DNA of 5,692 bases from Rhodobacteraceae bacterium UBA3087 (GCA_002367285.1 DFBF01000320.1:1-5692), one strand, 5' to 3'; shown: positions 1-5,552, counted from the stretch's first letter. Notes: a model not told the origin generated them from the sequence alone. Numbers and translations: made by a program.

Positions 1-267
1 CGCTATGAAGAAGCGGTCACCCAGATGGAACGCGCGGTCGAATTGATGGCCGTGGACCCGGTGGTAAACGACCACCTGGGCGACACATATTGGGCCGTCG
101 GGCGCCACCGCGAGGCGGAATTCCAATGGTCGCGCGCCCTGTCCTTCATCACCGATGACACGGACTTGGACGAGGTCAAACCGGACCGCATCCGCCGCAA
201 GCTTGAGGTCGGGCTGGATGTGGTTCTGGAAGAAGAAGGCGCCGATCCGCTTCAAGCCACACAGTGA
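1..267 (+). CDS. Tetratricopeptide repeat (TPR) protein, C-terminal part (5' end outside window)
   Basis: Frame 1 is open from the first base to a TGA at 265-267 and gives 88 C-terminal residues; the start lies upstream of the window. The residues show TPR character: the fragment begins in the second helix of one repeat (YEEAVTQMERAVEL), and residues about 19-52 form a complete repeat with the typical D-P, LGD-Y, G-R--EA and W-RAL positions. The tail (about residues 53-88) is acidic and no longer repeat-like. TPR proteins are helical scaffolds for protein-protein contacts, often periplasmic or membrane-associated, but no signal peptide can be judged from a fragment. The stop lies 7 bp before ispE on the same strand, so the two are probably co-transcribed. 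A TPR protein immediately upstream of ispE is, from memory, usual in Rhodobacteraceae. The partner and precise role are unknown. Confidence 0.85.
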   Translation, partial: RYEEAVTQMERAVELMAVDPVVNDHLGDTYWAVGRHREAEFQWSRALSFITDDTDLDEVKPDRIRRKLEVGLDVVLEEEGADPLQATQ

Positions 268-274
268 GCGGCGC

Positions 275-1102
275 ATGAGCATTTCGAAACTGTTTGCCCC
301 TGCCAAGGTGAACCTGACGCTGCACGTGACGGGGCAGCGCAAGGATGGCTATCACCTGCTCGACAGTCTGGTGGTGTTTGCCGATGTGGGCGACCGGGTG
401 ACGGTGATGGCGGCCGATGACACCTCGCTTGAAGTATCAGGCCCCATGGCGGCGGGGGTGCCGACCGACGGCAGCAACCTGGTGCTGAAAGCCGCCGCTT
501 TGTACGATCAGCCCGTGCGCATCCTGTTGTCGAAATATCTGCCGTCTGCGGCGGGGATCGGCGGGGGCAGCGCGGACGCCGCCGCGACCGTGCTGGCGCT
601 GGCGGAGCTGACCGGCGATGCGCGCCTGCCGGATGTATCCGTTCTGGGCGCTGATACGCGCGTCTGCCTGATGCGTCAGGCGGCCCGCATGTCAGGGATC
701 GGCGAGGTGGTCGCGCCCGTCACCGGCCTGCCACCGCTGTTCGCCGTGCTGGCCAACCCCGGCGTCGATGTGCCCACGCCCGCCGTGTTCAAGGCGCTTT
801 CGCACAAGCAGAACAGGTCGATGCCCAAGCGTCTGCCGCAGGGGCAGAAACTGCCCGCTTTCGTGAAATGGCTGGCCGATCAACGCAATGATCTGCAAGC
901 GCCCGCCATTGCTCAGGCGCCGGTGATTGGCGATTGTTTGGCGGCGCTGTCGGCCTTGCCGGGGGCACGGCTTGCGCGCATGTCAGGGTCCGGGGCCACC
1001 TGTTTTGCGCTGTTTGACAGCCGGGACGCGGCCCGTGCCCAGGCAAAAAAGCTGGCCGATCAGCACCCGGCATGGTGGGTCACCGACACCGAATTCTTTT
1101 AA
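275..1102 (+). CDS. ispE: 4-diphosphocytidyl-2-C-methyl-D-erythritol kinase (IspE)
   Basis: 275 residues, close to the 283 of E. coli IspE. The enzyme uses ATP to phosphorylate the 2-hydroxyl of CDP-methylerythritol in the cytosolic MEP pathway to IPP and DMAPP. GHMP-kinase features are visible: the N-terminal APAKVNL with Lys11 and GQRKDGYH (residues 20-27); the glycine-rich ATP loop LPSAAGIGGGSADAAA (89-104); the LGAD block with the presumed catalytic Asp127; and the C-terminal motif RMSGSGATCFALF (235-247). I start at ATG 275 because the family N-terminus begins here; the frame is open further upstream to 155, but that stretch lies within the TPR gene. The ribosome site is weak (GAGCGG), so coupling to the TPR gene 7 bp upstream is likely. 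Oddities: the usual GADVPV reads GADTRV, and the segments between NLVLKAAALYD and the ATP loop and before LGAD look a few residues shorter than in relatives I remember. The gene otherwise looks intact. Confidence 0.93.
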   Translation: MSISKLFAPAKVNLTLHVTGQRKDGYHLLDSLVVFADVGDRVTVMAADDTSLEVSGPMAAGVPTDGSNLVLKAAALYDQPVRILLSKYLPSAAGIGGGSADAAATVLALAELTGDARLPDVSVLGADTRVCLMRQAARMSGIGEVVAPVTGLPPLFAVLANPGVDVPTPAVFKALSHKQNRSMPKRLPQGQKLPAFVKWLADQRNDLQAPAIAQAPVIGDCLAALSALPGARLARMSGSGATCFALFDSRDAARAQAKKLADQHPAWWVTDTEFF

Positions 1103-1115
1103 AGAAAACAGTCGC

Positions 1116-2111
1116 CTAGTTCACGCGTGCCACGACATAGTCGGAAATATCGCTTAGCATGTCGCGGATCGGATCCTCGGGCAGGGCTGTCAGAGCCGCT
1201 TTGGCTTTTTCAGCCCAAGCCAGCGCCTCAACCCGCGTGTCTTCCAAGGCGCCGTGTTTGTTCAGCAGCTCCAGCGCGTGGTCCAGATCACCATCTTCCT
1301 GGTGACCCTTTTCGATGGTGCGTTTCCAAAAGGCGCGCTCTTGCGCGTCACCCGCCGCCAGGGCCTTGATCAAAGGCAGCGTCAGCTTGCGTTCGCGGAA
1401 ATCATCGCCGATGTTTTTGCCGGTCGCGTCGCCGCCCCAGTAATCCAACAGGTCGTCGACGATCTGGAAACTGATCCCCAGCGCGTCGCCATAGGCATTC
1501 AGCGCCTGCACCTTGTCCTTGTCCACGCCAGCGATCACGCCGCCCACTTCGGTGGCGGCGGCGAACAGAGCGGCGGTTTTGCCGCGCACGACCTGCAGAT
1601 AAATCGCTTCTGTCGTGGCCAGATCCTGCGCAGCGGTCAGTTGCAGCACTTCGCCTTCGGCAATGGTGGCCGAGGCATTGGACAGAATTCGCAGCACCTC
1701 AAGCGACCCGGTTTCCGTCATCAACTGGAACGACCGCGAGAACAGATAATCGCCAACCAGAACGGAACTTTTGTTGTCCCACAACAGGTTCGCCGTCGGG
1801 CGCCCACGCCGCTGGCCGCTTTCGTCGACCACATCATCGTGCAGCAGGGTGGCGGTGTGAATGAATTCAACCGTCGCGGCCAGATGCACATGATAGGGGC
1901 CGTCATAGCCACACATGCGCGCCGCCGCCAAGGTCAGCATCGGGCGCAGACGTTTGCCACCCGCTTCGACCAGATGGGCGGTGACTTCGGGGATTCGCGG
2001 TGCATGTTCGGACGCCATGCGCTCACGTATCAACAAGTTTACCGAATTCATGTCCTCGGCCAAATGGGTTGCCAGGCGCTCATGCGGCTTTGTTGCGGCT
2101 TCATCCAACAT
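1116..2111 (-). CDS. ispB: Long-chain polyprenyl diphosphate synthase (octaprenyl/decaprenyl type)
   Basis: With the start chosen here the protein has 331 residues. It belongs to the trans-isoprenyl diphosphate synthases, which add IPP units to an allylic primer to make the ubiquinone side chain. Visible motifs: GGKRLRP (51-57), the first Asp-rich motif DDVVD (92-96) in LLHDDVVDES, GDYLF (120-124), the second Asp-rich motif DDLLD (219-223) in QIVDDLLDY, and GKNIGDDFRERKLTLPL (from 231). The residue five before the first Asp-rich motif is Ala rather than aromatic, which in this family allows long products; C50 is likely because this group of bacteria makes ubiquinone-10 (inference). The frame is open to a GTG at 2156, with ATGs at 2147 and 2132. 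I prefer ATG 2111 because it has an AGGA 8 nt upstream, fits the N-terminus I recall for relatives (short lead, then AATKPHERL), and leaves room for a divergent promoter. The true start could be upstream. The gene converges on ispE 13 bp away. Confidence 0.92.
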   Translation of the reverse strand: MLDEAATKPHERLATHLAEDMNSVNLLIRERMASEHAPRIPEVTAHLVEAGGKRLRPMLTLAAARMCGYDGPYHVHLAATVEFIHTATLLHDDVVDESGQRRGRPTANLLWDNKSSVLVGDYLFSRSFQLMTETGSLEVLRILSNASATIAEGEVLQLTAAQDLATTEAIYLQVVRGKTAALFAAATEVGGVIAGVDKDKVQALNAYGDALGISFQIVDDLLDYWGGDATGKNIGDDFRERKLTLPLIKALAAGDAQERAFWKRTIEKGHQEDGDLDHALELLNKHGALEDTRVEALAWAEKAKAALTALPEDPIRDMLSDISDYVVARVN

Positions 2112-2119
2112 CTTCACAG

Positions 2120-2123
2120 TCCT
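2120..2123 (-). promoter_or_regulatory. Probable ribosome binding site for the polyprenyl synthase, deciding its start
   Basis: AGGA on the minus strand lies 8 nt before the ATG at 2111. The upstream candidates are weaker: GTG 2156 and ATG 2147 have no purine-rich site in front, and ATG 2132 has only a GGGG further off. This favours the 2111 start, but the case is moderate. Confidence 0.4.
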
Positions 2124-2170
2124 GTCATCCATCTCGACAAACCCCATGGTTTGCACTTAAGTCTTTGAAC

Positions 2171-2386
2171 ATGAAAGAGCTTATCCGCACCACAAACCCG
2201 ACACTCATCCCGTACGTATCCGCTCTTCTTGAGGGCGAGGATATACCCTGCTTTCCAATGGACGTCCATATGAGCACGCTTGAGGGATCAATAGGAATTT
2301 TACCTCGTCGTCTTATGGTCCGAGATCAGGACCTATTTAGAGCCCGTGCGATTCTGCGGGATAATGACGTTGAATTGGAGGGTTAG
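2171..2386 (+). CDS. DUF2007 domain small protein
   Basis: 71 residues. It matches the DUF2007 (putative signal-transducing) family: the N-terminus MKELIRTTNPTLIPYVSALL, a central MDVHMSTLEGSIGILPRRLMV block and a C-terminal helix with RA--IL-DN. Members are small cytosolic alpha/beta proteins of unknown biochemical function; some carry a metal-binding extension, not present here. ATG 2171 is chosen because it is where the family begins. The frame is open further upstream to 2000, but there it runs antisense through the polyprenyl synthase gene. No good Shine-Dalgarno is seen before ATG 2171 (GTCTTTGAAC), so the mRNA may be nearly leaderless. The stop is 1 bp before the methyltransferase ATG, and the GGAGGG for that gene lies inside this one, so the pair is almost surely one translationally coupled unit. 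Codon use is odd for the window: ATA twice, plus TTA, CTA, AGA and CGA. Confidence 0.85.
   Translation: MKELIRTTNPTLIPYVSALLEGEDIPCFPMDVHMSTLEGSIGILPRRLMVRDQDLFRARAILRDNDVELEG
2377..2382 (+). promoter_or_regulatory. Strong ribosome binding site fixing the methyltransferase start
   Basis: GGAGGG ends 5 nt before ATG 2388 and sits inside the last codons of the DUF2007 gene. It selects ATG 2388 over the in-frame ATG at 2346, which has no such site and would overlap the DUF2007 gene deeply. Confidence 0.75.
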
Positions 2387-2387
2387 C

Positions 2388-3149
2388 ATGGGATTTGCGC
2401 GTGACGCAGTAACCGCGGATAAATTTCTTGGTGGCGACGTGATGTTGTTTCAGCCGCGCGATGGGTATCGAGCGGGGGTGGACCCTGTTTTCCTGGCGGC
2501 CTCAATTGCGGCTCATGCCGGGGAATCGGTGTTGGAATTGGGATGCGGTGTGGGGGCGGCGGCGCTTTGCCTTGGGCGCCGGGTTCCCGGGCTTCGTCTG
2601 GTGGGGGTCGAACGCATGACGGAATATGCGGACCTGGCCGAAAAGAATGCGTTTGAGAATTCGATCCAGTTGGATGTGTATGGAAGCGATCTGGAACACA
2701 TGCCTGCGGCGGTGAAGGAAGAAAGTTTTGATCATGTGATCATGAACCCGCCCTATCATCTGCGCGACCGCGGCACAGCGGCACCAAACCCGGCCCGAGA
2801 GGCCGCTTTGGGCGAAGACACACCGTTGAAGACATGGATTGACGCCGCAACCAAACGGCTGAAGCCCAAAGGTTTTATGACCATGATCCAAAAGGCGGAA
2901 CGTCTTCCCGAGGTTCTGAACGCGATGGATGATCGCCTGGGATCTGTGATGGTCAAACCGCTGTGTCCACGTGAAGGCCGCGCGGCCGTTTTGGTTCTGG
3001 TGCAGGCCCGCAAGGGGGGGCGCGGGGCGTTCCGTCTTGCGACGCCTCTGATCCTGCACGATGGCGTGGAACATGTGGGGGACCGCGAAAGCTATCGCCC
3101 CGAAGTCAGCGCGATTCTGCGGGATGGGGCGGCGTTCCCACTGTGGTAA
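2388..3149 (+). CDS. SAM-dependent N6-adenine methyltransferase, tRNA1(Val) A37 type (TrmN6/YfiC-like)
   Basis: 253 residues, similar in size to E. coli YfiC/TrmN6, which methylates N6 of A37 in tRNA-Val. The Rossmann-fold methyltransferase pattern is clear: the lead QPRDGYRAGVDPVFLAA (22-38) typical of this subfamily, SAM-binding motif I LELGCGVGAAAL (49-60), an acidic residue ending strand 2 in VGVE (72-75), and the catalytic MNPPYH (119-124) that marks N6-adenine and N5-glutamine methyltransferases. The C-terminal half has the REGRAAVLVLVQARKGGRG segment (196-213) seen in this group. The protein is cytosolic, and tRNA as substrate is inferred from the subfamily. It follows DUF2007 with a 1-bp gap and a strong GGAGGG. 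Another RNA or protein substrate cannot be excluded from sequence alone, so no gene symbol is assigned. No hairpin plus T-run terminator is seen after the stop. Confidence 0.85.
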   Translation: MGFARDAVTADKFLGGDVMLFQPRDGYRAGVDPVFLAASIAAHAGESVLELGCGVGAAALCLGRRVPGLRLVGVERMTEYADLAEKNAFENSIQLDVYGSDLEHMPAAVKEESFDHVIMNPPYHLRDRGTAAPNPAREAALGEDTPLKTWIDAATKRLKPKGFMTMIQKAERLPEVLNAMDDRLGSVMVKPLCPREGRAAVLVLVQARKGGRGAFRLATPLILHDGVEHVGDRESYRPEVSAILRDGAAFPLW

Positions 3150-3171
3150 TACCTTGCGCAGCGCGACCGGC

Positions 3172-3187
3172 TTAACCTGCTGTTAAC
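3172..3187 (+). promoter_or_regulatory. Candidate CtrA binding site (TTAA-N7-TTAAC)
   Basis: TTAACCTGCTGTTAAC matches the full CtrA consensus TTAA-N7-TTAAC with no mismatch. It ends 103 bp before the DUF465 start and begins 22 bp after the methyltransferase stop, so it lies in true intergenic DNA. CtrA is the cell-cycle and motility response regulator of alphaproteobacteria. The same bases also form an inverted repeat (TTAAC-N5-GTTAA, flanked by CCGG on both sides), so another dimeric regulator, or a simple hairpin without a T-run, is a possible alternative. Confidence 0.45.
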
Positions 3188-3253
3188 CCCGGCGGTGCGA
3201 CGCTGATGCAATCACATTCGTGCAACGACAGCGTGACAAGCGCAAAATAGTGT

Positions 3254-3275
3254 GGTGCACTGAAGGTGCATTCAA
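3254..3275 (+). repeat. Two-copy tandem repeat with 11-bp period
   Basis: GGTGCACTGAA is followed directly by GGTGCATTCAA; 9 of 11 positions agree. It lies immediately upstream of the AGGAGG of the DUF465 gene, in the expected promoter or leader. A period near one helical turn would suit a regulator that binds one face of DNA, but a chance repeat is also possible. Confidence 0.4.
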
Positions 3276-3290
3276 ATCAGGAGGAAAGCC

Positions 3291-3458
3291 ATGAGCATCA
3301 GTTCGCATTTGGAAGAACTGCGCAAGAAACACGAAACCCTCTCTGATCAGGTCGAACAGGCGCAACGCGCGCCTGGTACCAGCGACCAGGAGATCAGCGA
3401 CTTGAAAAAGCAAAAGCTCAAGTTGAAAGAAGAGATTGAACGTCTCGCCGACGCCTGA
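3291..3458 (+). CDS. DUF465 / YdcH-type small coiled-coil protein
   Basis: 55 residues. The sequence fits the DUF465 (YdcH) family: an N-terminal SSHLEELRKKHETLSDQVE helix, a short turn rich in Pro/Gly (RAPGTSD, about 26-32), then a second helix with the family signature LKKQKLKLKEEIERL (38-52). It is charged and predicted to form a helical hairpin or coiled coil, with no signal peptide or membrane segment. The biochemical role of the family is not established. The start is certain: AGGAGGA at 3279-3285 sits 5 nt before ATG 3291. It has its own 141-bp upstream gap, so it is probably monocistronic. That gap contains a CtrA-type site and a tandem repeat, giving it more regulatory potential than its neighbours. 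It converges on the exporter gene with only 6 bp between stops and no terminator visible. Confidence 0.88.
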   Translation: MSISSHLEELRKKHETLSDQVEQAQRAPGTSDQEISDLKKQKLKLKEEIERLADA

Positions 3459-3464
3459 CGCAGC

Positions 3465-4328
3465 TTACGATCTGGCGCTGGCGCGTGCCGCCAGTGCCGC
3501 ACCTGCGGTGATCAGAACCGCCGCGACAAGCAGGGGCCAGTTGGGCGCAGCAACCCCGGCCACAATCAACGCAAGGGTGGACAGCAGGGGCGCTGCATAT
3601 GAGGCAACGCCCAACAGCTGAATATCGCCCTGTTTCACGCCGATATCCCAGACATAAAACGCCAGACCCACAGGGCCCAGGCCCAGGCCGATGATGGATG
3701 CCCAACCGATGGCCTCTGTGGGCCAGACCGTCTCCTCCAACGCCAGATGCGCCATGGTGGACAGGGCGGCGGTGGCGACGCAAAATACGGCGACCGACGC
3801 CGTCGGCGTTGACCCCAGCAGACGCGACAGCACCGAATAGCCGCTCCAAGTCAGGGCGCACAGGGCGGCCAGCGCGAAGCCGGGCAAGGCCGATGCATCA
3901 AACCCGGTCGCCCCGCCCAATACGATCAACGCGGCACCTGCAAATGAAATCAACGCGCCAATGACATGCCCCTTGCGCAGGTGTTCGCCCGGCAACAGAC
4001 CGGAAAACAATACGATCAGCAGCGGCCAAAGGTACGCAATCAACCCGGCCTCGGCGGCAGGCGCCATGCGCAGGGCTGAAAAATACAGGAAATGATAGCC
4101 AAACAACCCAAGGGTACCAAAGGCATAGACGCGCAGCGGAATGCTGCGCAGCATCGCGAAGCTGCCCGTCGCAGCGATCCAAAGCAGCCCGAGCGTGCCG
4201 CCGATGGCGAAACAGATCGCATTCAGTTGAAAGGGCGGCACCGGCGCGGATCCCACCGTGAAAAGCGCCAAAAGCGCCCACAAAAGCACGGCAACAAAAC
4301 CGATGGCGGTGGCGTTCGTACGGGTCAT
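3465..4328 (-). CDS. EamA/DMT-family exporter, YddG-like (possible aromatic amino acid exporter)
   Basis: 287 residues, the normal size of a two-EamA-domain drug/metabolite transporter in the inner membrane. About ten hydrophobic segments are visible (roughly 8-25, 34-53, 68-86, 92-112, 122-140, 150-168, 177-197, 206-226, 237-258, 265-282). It resembles E. coli YddG, an aromatic amino acid exporter, more than a generic EamA protein: the N-terminus MTRTNATAIGF--VLLWALL, an AEAGLIAYLWPLLIVLFS segment (about 92-109), and FYVWDIGVKQGDIQLLGVAS (224-243) line up with the corresponding YddG stretches as I remember them. The substrate is inferred, not shown. ATG 4328 overlaps the LysR stop as ATGA, with GAGGGGG 10 nt upstream inside lysR, so the two are translationally coupled and the LysR protein is the likely regulator. 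No terminator is seen after the stop, which faces the DUF465 stop across 6 bp. Confidence 0.88.
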   Translation of the reverse strand: MTRTNATAIGFVAVLLWALLALFTVGSAPVPPFQLNAICFAIGGTLGLLWIAATGSFAMLRSIPLRVYAFGTLGLFGYHFLYFSALRMAPAAEAGLIAYLWPLLIVLFSGLLPGEHLRKGHVIGALISFAGAALIVLGGATGFDASALPGFALAALCALTWSGYSVLSRLLGSTPTASVAVFCVATAALSTMAHLALEETVWPTEAIGWASIIGLGLGPVGLAFYVWDIGVKQGDIQLLGVASYAAPLLSTLALIVAGVAAPNWPLLVAAVLITAGAALAARASARS

Positions 4329-5272
4329 GCGGCGGGGACCCCCTCAACAGGAATGATGGTCAAGGCGTCTGACACATAGGCCGTTTTCTCAAGCTCGTCC
4401 AAAACCCAGTCGCGGAACGCCTTGATGTTGGGCCGATCTTCCGCCCCTTTCTGGCACAGAAACCGGAACTGTGCCTTGGTCTCCAGCGCAATCTTGTATG
4501 GCGCGACCAGGGTTCCTTCGGCCAGGGAAGTCACCACCATCGACCGGCGTCCCAGCACCACGCCGACCCCGGCCAGCGCCGCATCAACGGCATGGTCGGC
4601 CTGTGAAAACCGCGCGCCATGGGTCGGGTTAAAATCCACGCCGACCGCACGAAACCAGGTGGGCCAGTCGCAAGGCGGGTCCAGAAAGTCAATCGAGGTG
4701 TCAAACATCAGCGGTGCGTGTTTCAAGCTTTCGGGCGTCGGAAACTGTTTTGCCAGCGCCGGCGTCATCACCGGCGTTACCCAATCGCGCCGCAACGGCA
4801 CGGAAAACAGACCGGAATCGTCGCCGTAACCAAATCGAATGGCCACATCGACCTCCTCGCGGGCGAAATCCATCAGACGCAGGGATGCTGTGAACCGCAG
4901 GTCGATGTCCGGGTGGGCGCGTGCGAATTCATACAGCCGGGGCGCCAGCCATTTCGCCGTAAACGCCGGGCCTGCGGTCACGTTCAACGTGCGATGGTCC
5001 TGCAACCGTTTCGCCGCCCGCCATGCCGCCGTCAGGGTTTCGAACCCGTCCTTTGCGCCAGGGGCCAGCGCACGGCCTGCCTCGGTCAATTCCACCACCC
5101 GATTGAGGCGAATGAATAGGGCTTCCCCCAGATGCTGTTCCAACGATTTGATCTGAAAAGACAGCGCGGCAGGGGTGACGTTCAGCTCGGCAGCTGCGTC
5201 TTGAAACGACATGTGCCGCGCGGCGGCATCAAAGGCACGAAGGGCGGTGAGGGGGGGCAGGCGTTCAGGCAT
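4325..5272 (-). CDS. LysR-family transcriptional regulator, GcvA-like
   Basis: 315 residues, typical LysR length. The N-terminal winged helix-turn-helix covers about residues 8-66 (LPPLTALRAFDAAARHMSF, recognition region TPAALSFQIKSLEQHLGEALF, then LTEAGRAL). A linker helix precedes the periplasmic-binding-protein-like effector domain from about 95 to 300, with WLAPRLYEFARAHPDIDLRFT (108-128) and VDVAIRFGYG (141-150). These motifs place it in the GcvA/AmpR-like branch. The effector is unknown. Many LysR genes are divergent from their targets; this one is upstream of and overlaps the exporter gene in the same direction. A palindrome lies 10 bp before its ATG and could be an autoregulatory operator. 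There is little Shine-Dalgarno sequence before ATG 5272, so initiation on a very short or absent leader is possible. The extreme C-terminus (about 300-315) extends past the usual domain end. Confidence 0.92.
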   Translation of the reverse strand: MPERLPPLTALRAFDAAARHMSFQDAAAELNVTPAALSFQIKSLEQHLGEALFIRLNRVVELTEAGRALAPGAKDGFETLTAAWRAAKRLQDHRTLNVTAGPAFTAKWLAPRLYEFARAHPDIDLRFTASLRLMDFAREEVDVAIRFGYGDDSGLFSVPLRRDWVTPVMTPALAKQFPTPESLKHAPLMFDTSIDFLDPPCDWPTWFRAVGVDFNPTHGARFSQADHAVDAALAGVGVVLGRRSMVVTSLAEGTLVAPYKIALETKAQFRFLCQKGAEDRPNIKAFRDWVLDELEKTAYVSDALTIIPVEGVPAA

Positions 5273-5282
5273 TTCACTAAAG

Positions 5283-5298
5283 TATCACTTAACTGATA
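5283..5298. promoter_or_regulatory. Palindrome TATCA-N6-TGATA upstream of lysR, candidate operator
   Basis: TATCACTTAACTGATA has perfect 5-bp arms and a TTAA centre, and is symmetric except for two central positions. It ends 10 bp upstream of the lysR ATG (minus strand) and lies before the small ORF on the plus strand, so a bound protein could affect both. Its size and placement fit a LysR-type or other dimeric regulator site, but it is not proof of one. Confidence 0.4.
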
Positions 5299-5314
5299 GG
5301 TTGAAAAGTCTCGT

Positions 5315-5343
5315 TTGTTGCGCACGTGGAAAGGGCGCATAAG
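5315..5343 (+). promoter_or_regulatory. Weak sigma70-like promoter candidate for the small ORF
   Basis: TTGTTG (5315-5320) and CATAAG (5338-5343) are separated by 17 bp; they match the TTGACA and TATAAT consensus at 3 and 4 of 6 positions. A start near 5350 would give a leader of about 30 nt before the small ORF. The match is modest and could be chance. Confidence 0.25.
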
Positions 5344-5370
5344 GTCTGCAAGTCAAGATAAATTGTTTCA

Positions 5371-5376
5371 GGAGGG
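5371..5376 (+). promoter_or_regulatory. Strong ribosome binding site of the small ORF
   Basis: GGAGGG ends 5 nt before ATG 5382. This is as good as the best sites in the window and is the main argument that the 36-codon ORF is translated. Confidence 0.55.
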
Positions 5377-5381
5377 ACACC

Positions 5382-5492
5382 ATGCTGGAAACTGCCGCAG
5401 GGCCCGAAATGGCCGTCATTTATTGCCGCGCACACCGCGAACGCGCTCAGGCTGTTGCCGTCGCCTGGCGTTGGATTACTGGTCGCCGCTGA
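5382..5492 (+). CDS. Putative 36-residue arginine-rich small protein
   Basis: A short ORF of 36 codons from ATG 5382 to TGA 5490-5492. I do not recognise the family with certainty. The N-terminal third (MLETAAGPEMAVIYC) is mostly neutral, and the rest is a basic, potentially amphipathic helix with RAHRERAQAVAVAWRWITGRR, containing seven Arg, one His and two Trp. It has one Cys and no transmembrane segment long enough to be convincing. Support for translation is the GGAGGG at 5-nt spacing, a plausible upstream promoter, and a terminator 35 bp after the stop that closes the unit. The overall shape (short basic helix with repeated Arg-Ala) is reminiscent of other tiny Rhodobacterales proteins, but this is an impression and not an assignment. 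The transcript may also act as, or be processed to, a small RNA. It lies between lysR and phaB, divergent from lysR and convergent with phaB. Confidence 0.5.
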   Translation: MLETAAGPEMAVIYCRAHRERAQAVAVAWRWITGRR

Positions 5493-5525
5493 TCTGCTTT
5501 CTCCGAGGGAGAGGCGCGAACAGAA

Positions 5526-5552
5526 AAGGGCCGGTCGCAATGACCGGCCCTT
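5526..5552. terminator. Strong bidirectional intrinsic terminator between the small ORF and phaB
   Basis: The stem GGGCCGGTC (5528-5536) pairs perfectly with GACCGGCCC (5542-5550) around the loop GCAAT, and AA/TT extends it to 11 bp. On the plus strand it is followed by TTCTTT; on the minus strand by TTTTCT. It can therefore end the small-ORF transcript and the phaB transcript, which converge here. Confidence 0.88.

Noticed and set aside
155..274. In-frame upstream extension of ispE
   Set aside because: It would overlap the TPR gene by over 100 bp in another frame, and the added residues are not kinase-like; the family N-terminus begins at 275.
1254..2168. A 304-codon open frame on the plus strand
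   Set aside because: It is antisense to the prenyl synthase gene, whose motifs are all intact. Its translation is rich in Gln, Arg and His with no domain, as expected for an antisense frame in high-GC DNA.
2502..3074. A 190-codon open frame on the minus strand
   Set aside because: It is antisense to the methyltransferase gene, which has motif I and NPPY in place and a strong ribosome site.
3167..3192. Hairpin CCGG...TTAAC/GTTAA...CCGG as a terminator after the methyltransferase
   Set aside because: The stem is interrupted and AT-rich in the middle, and no T-run follows on either strand; it does not look like an intrinsic terminator.
4619..5119. A 166-codon open frame on the plus strand
   Set aside because: It lies wholly opposite the LysR coding sequence, has no ribosome site, and its translation has no recognisable domain.
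5277..5293. A second CtrA-like site (TAAA-N7-TTAAC) at the lysR start
   Set aside because: It has one mismatch in nine and overlaps a better-formed palindrome (TATCA-N6-TGATA), so the palindrome is the simpler reading.
5289..5540. An 83-codon open frame on the minus strand in the lysR-phaB gap
   Set aside because: It begins inside the terminator hairpin and runs antisense to the small ORF, with no ribosome site or family resemblance.
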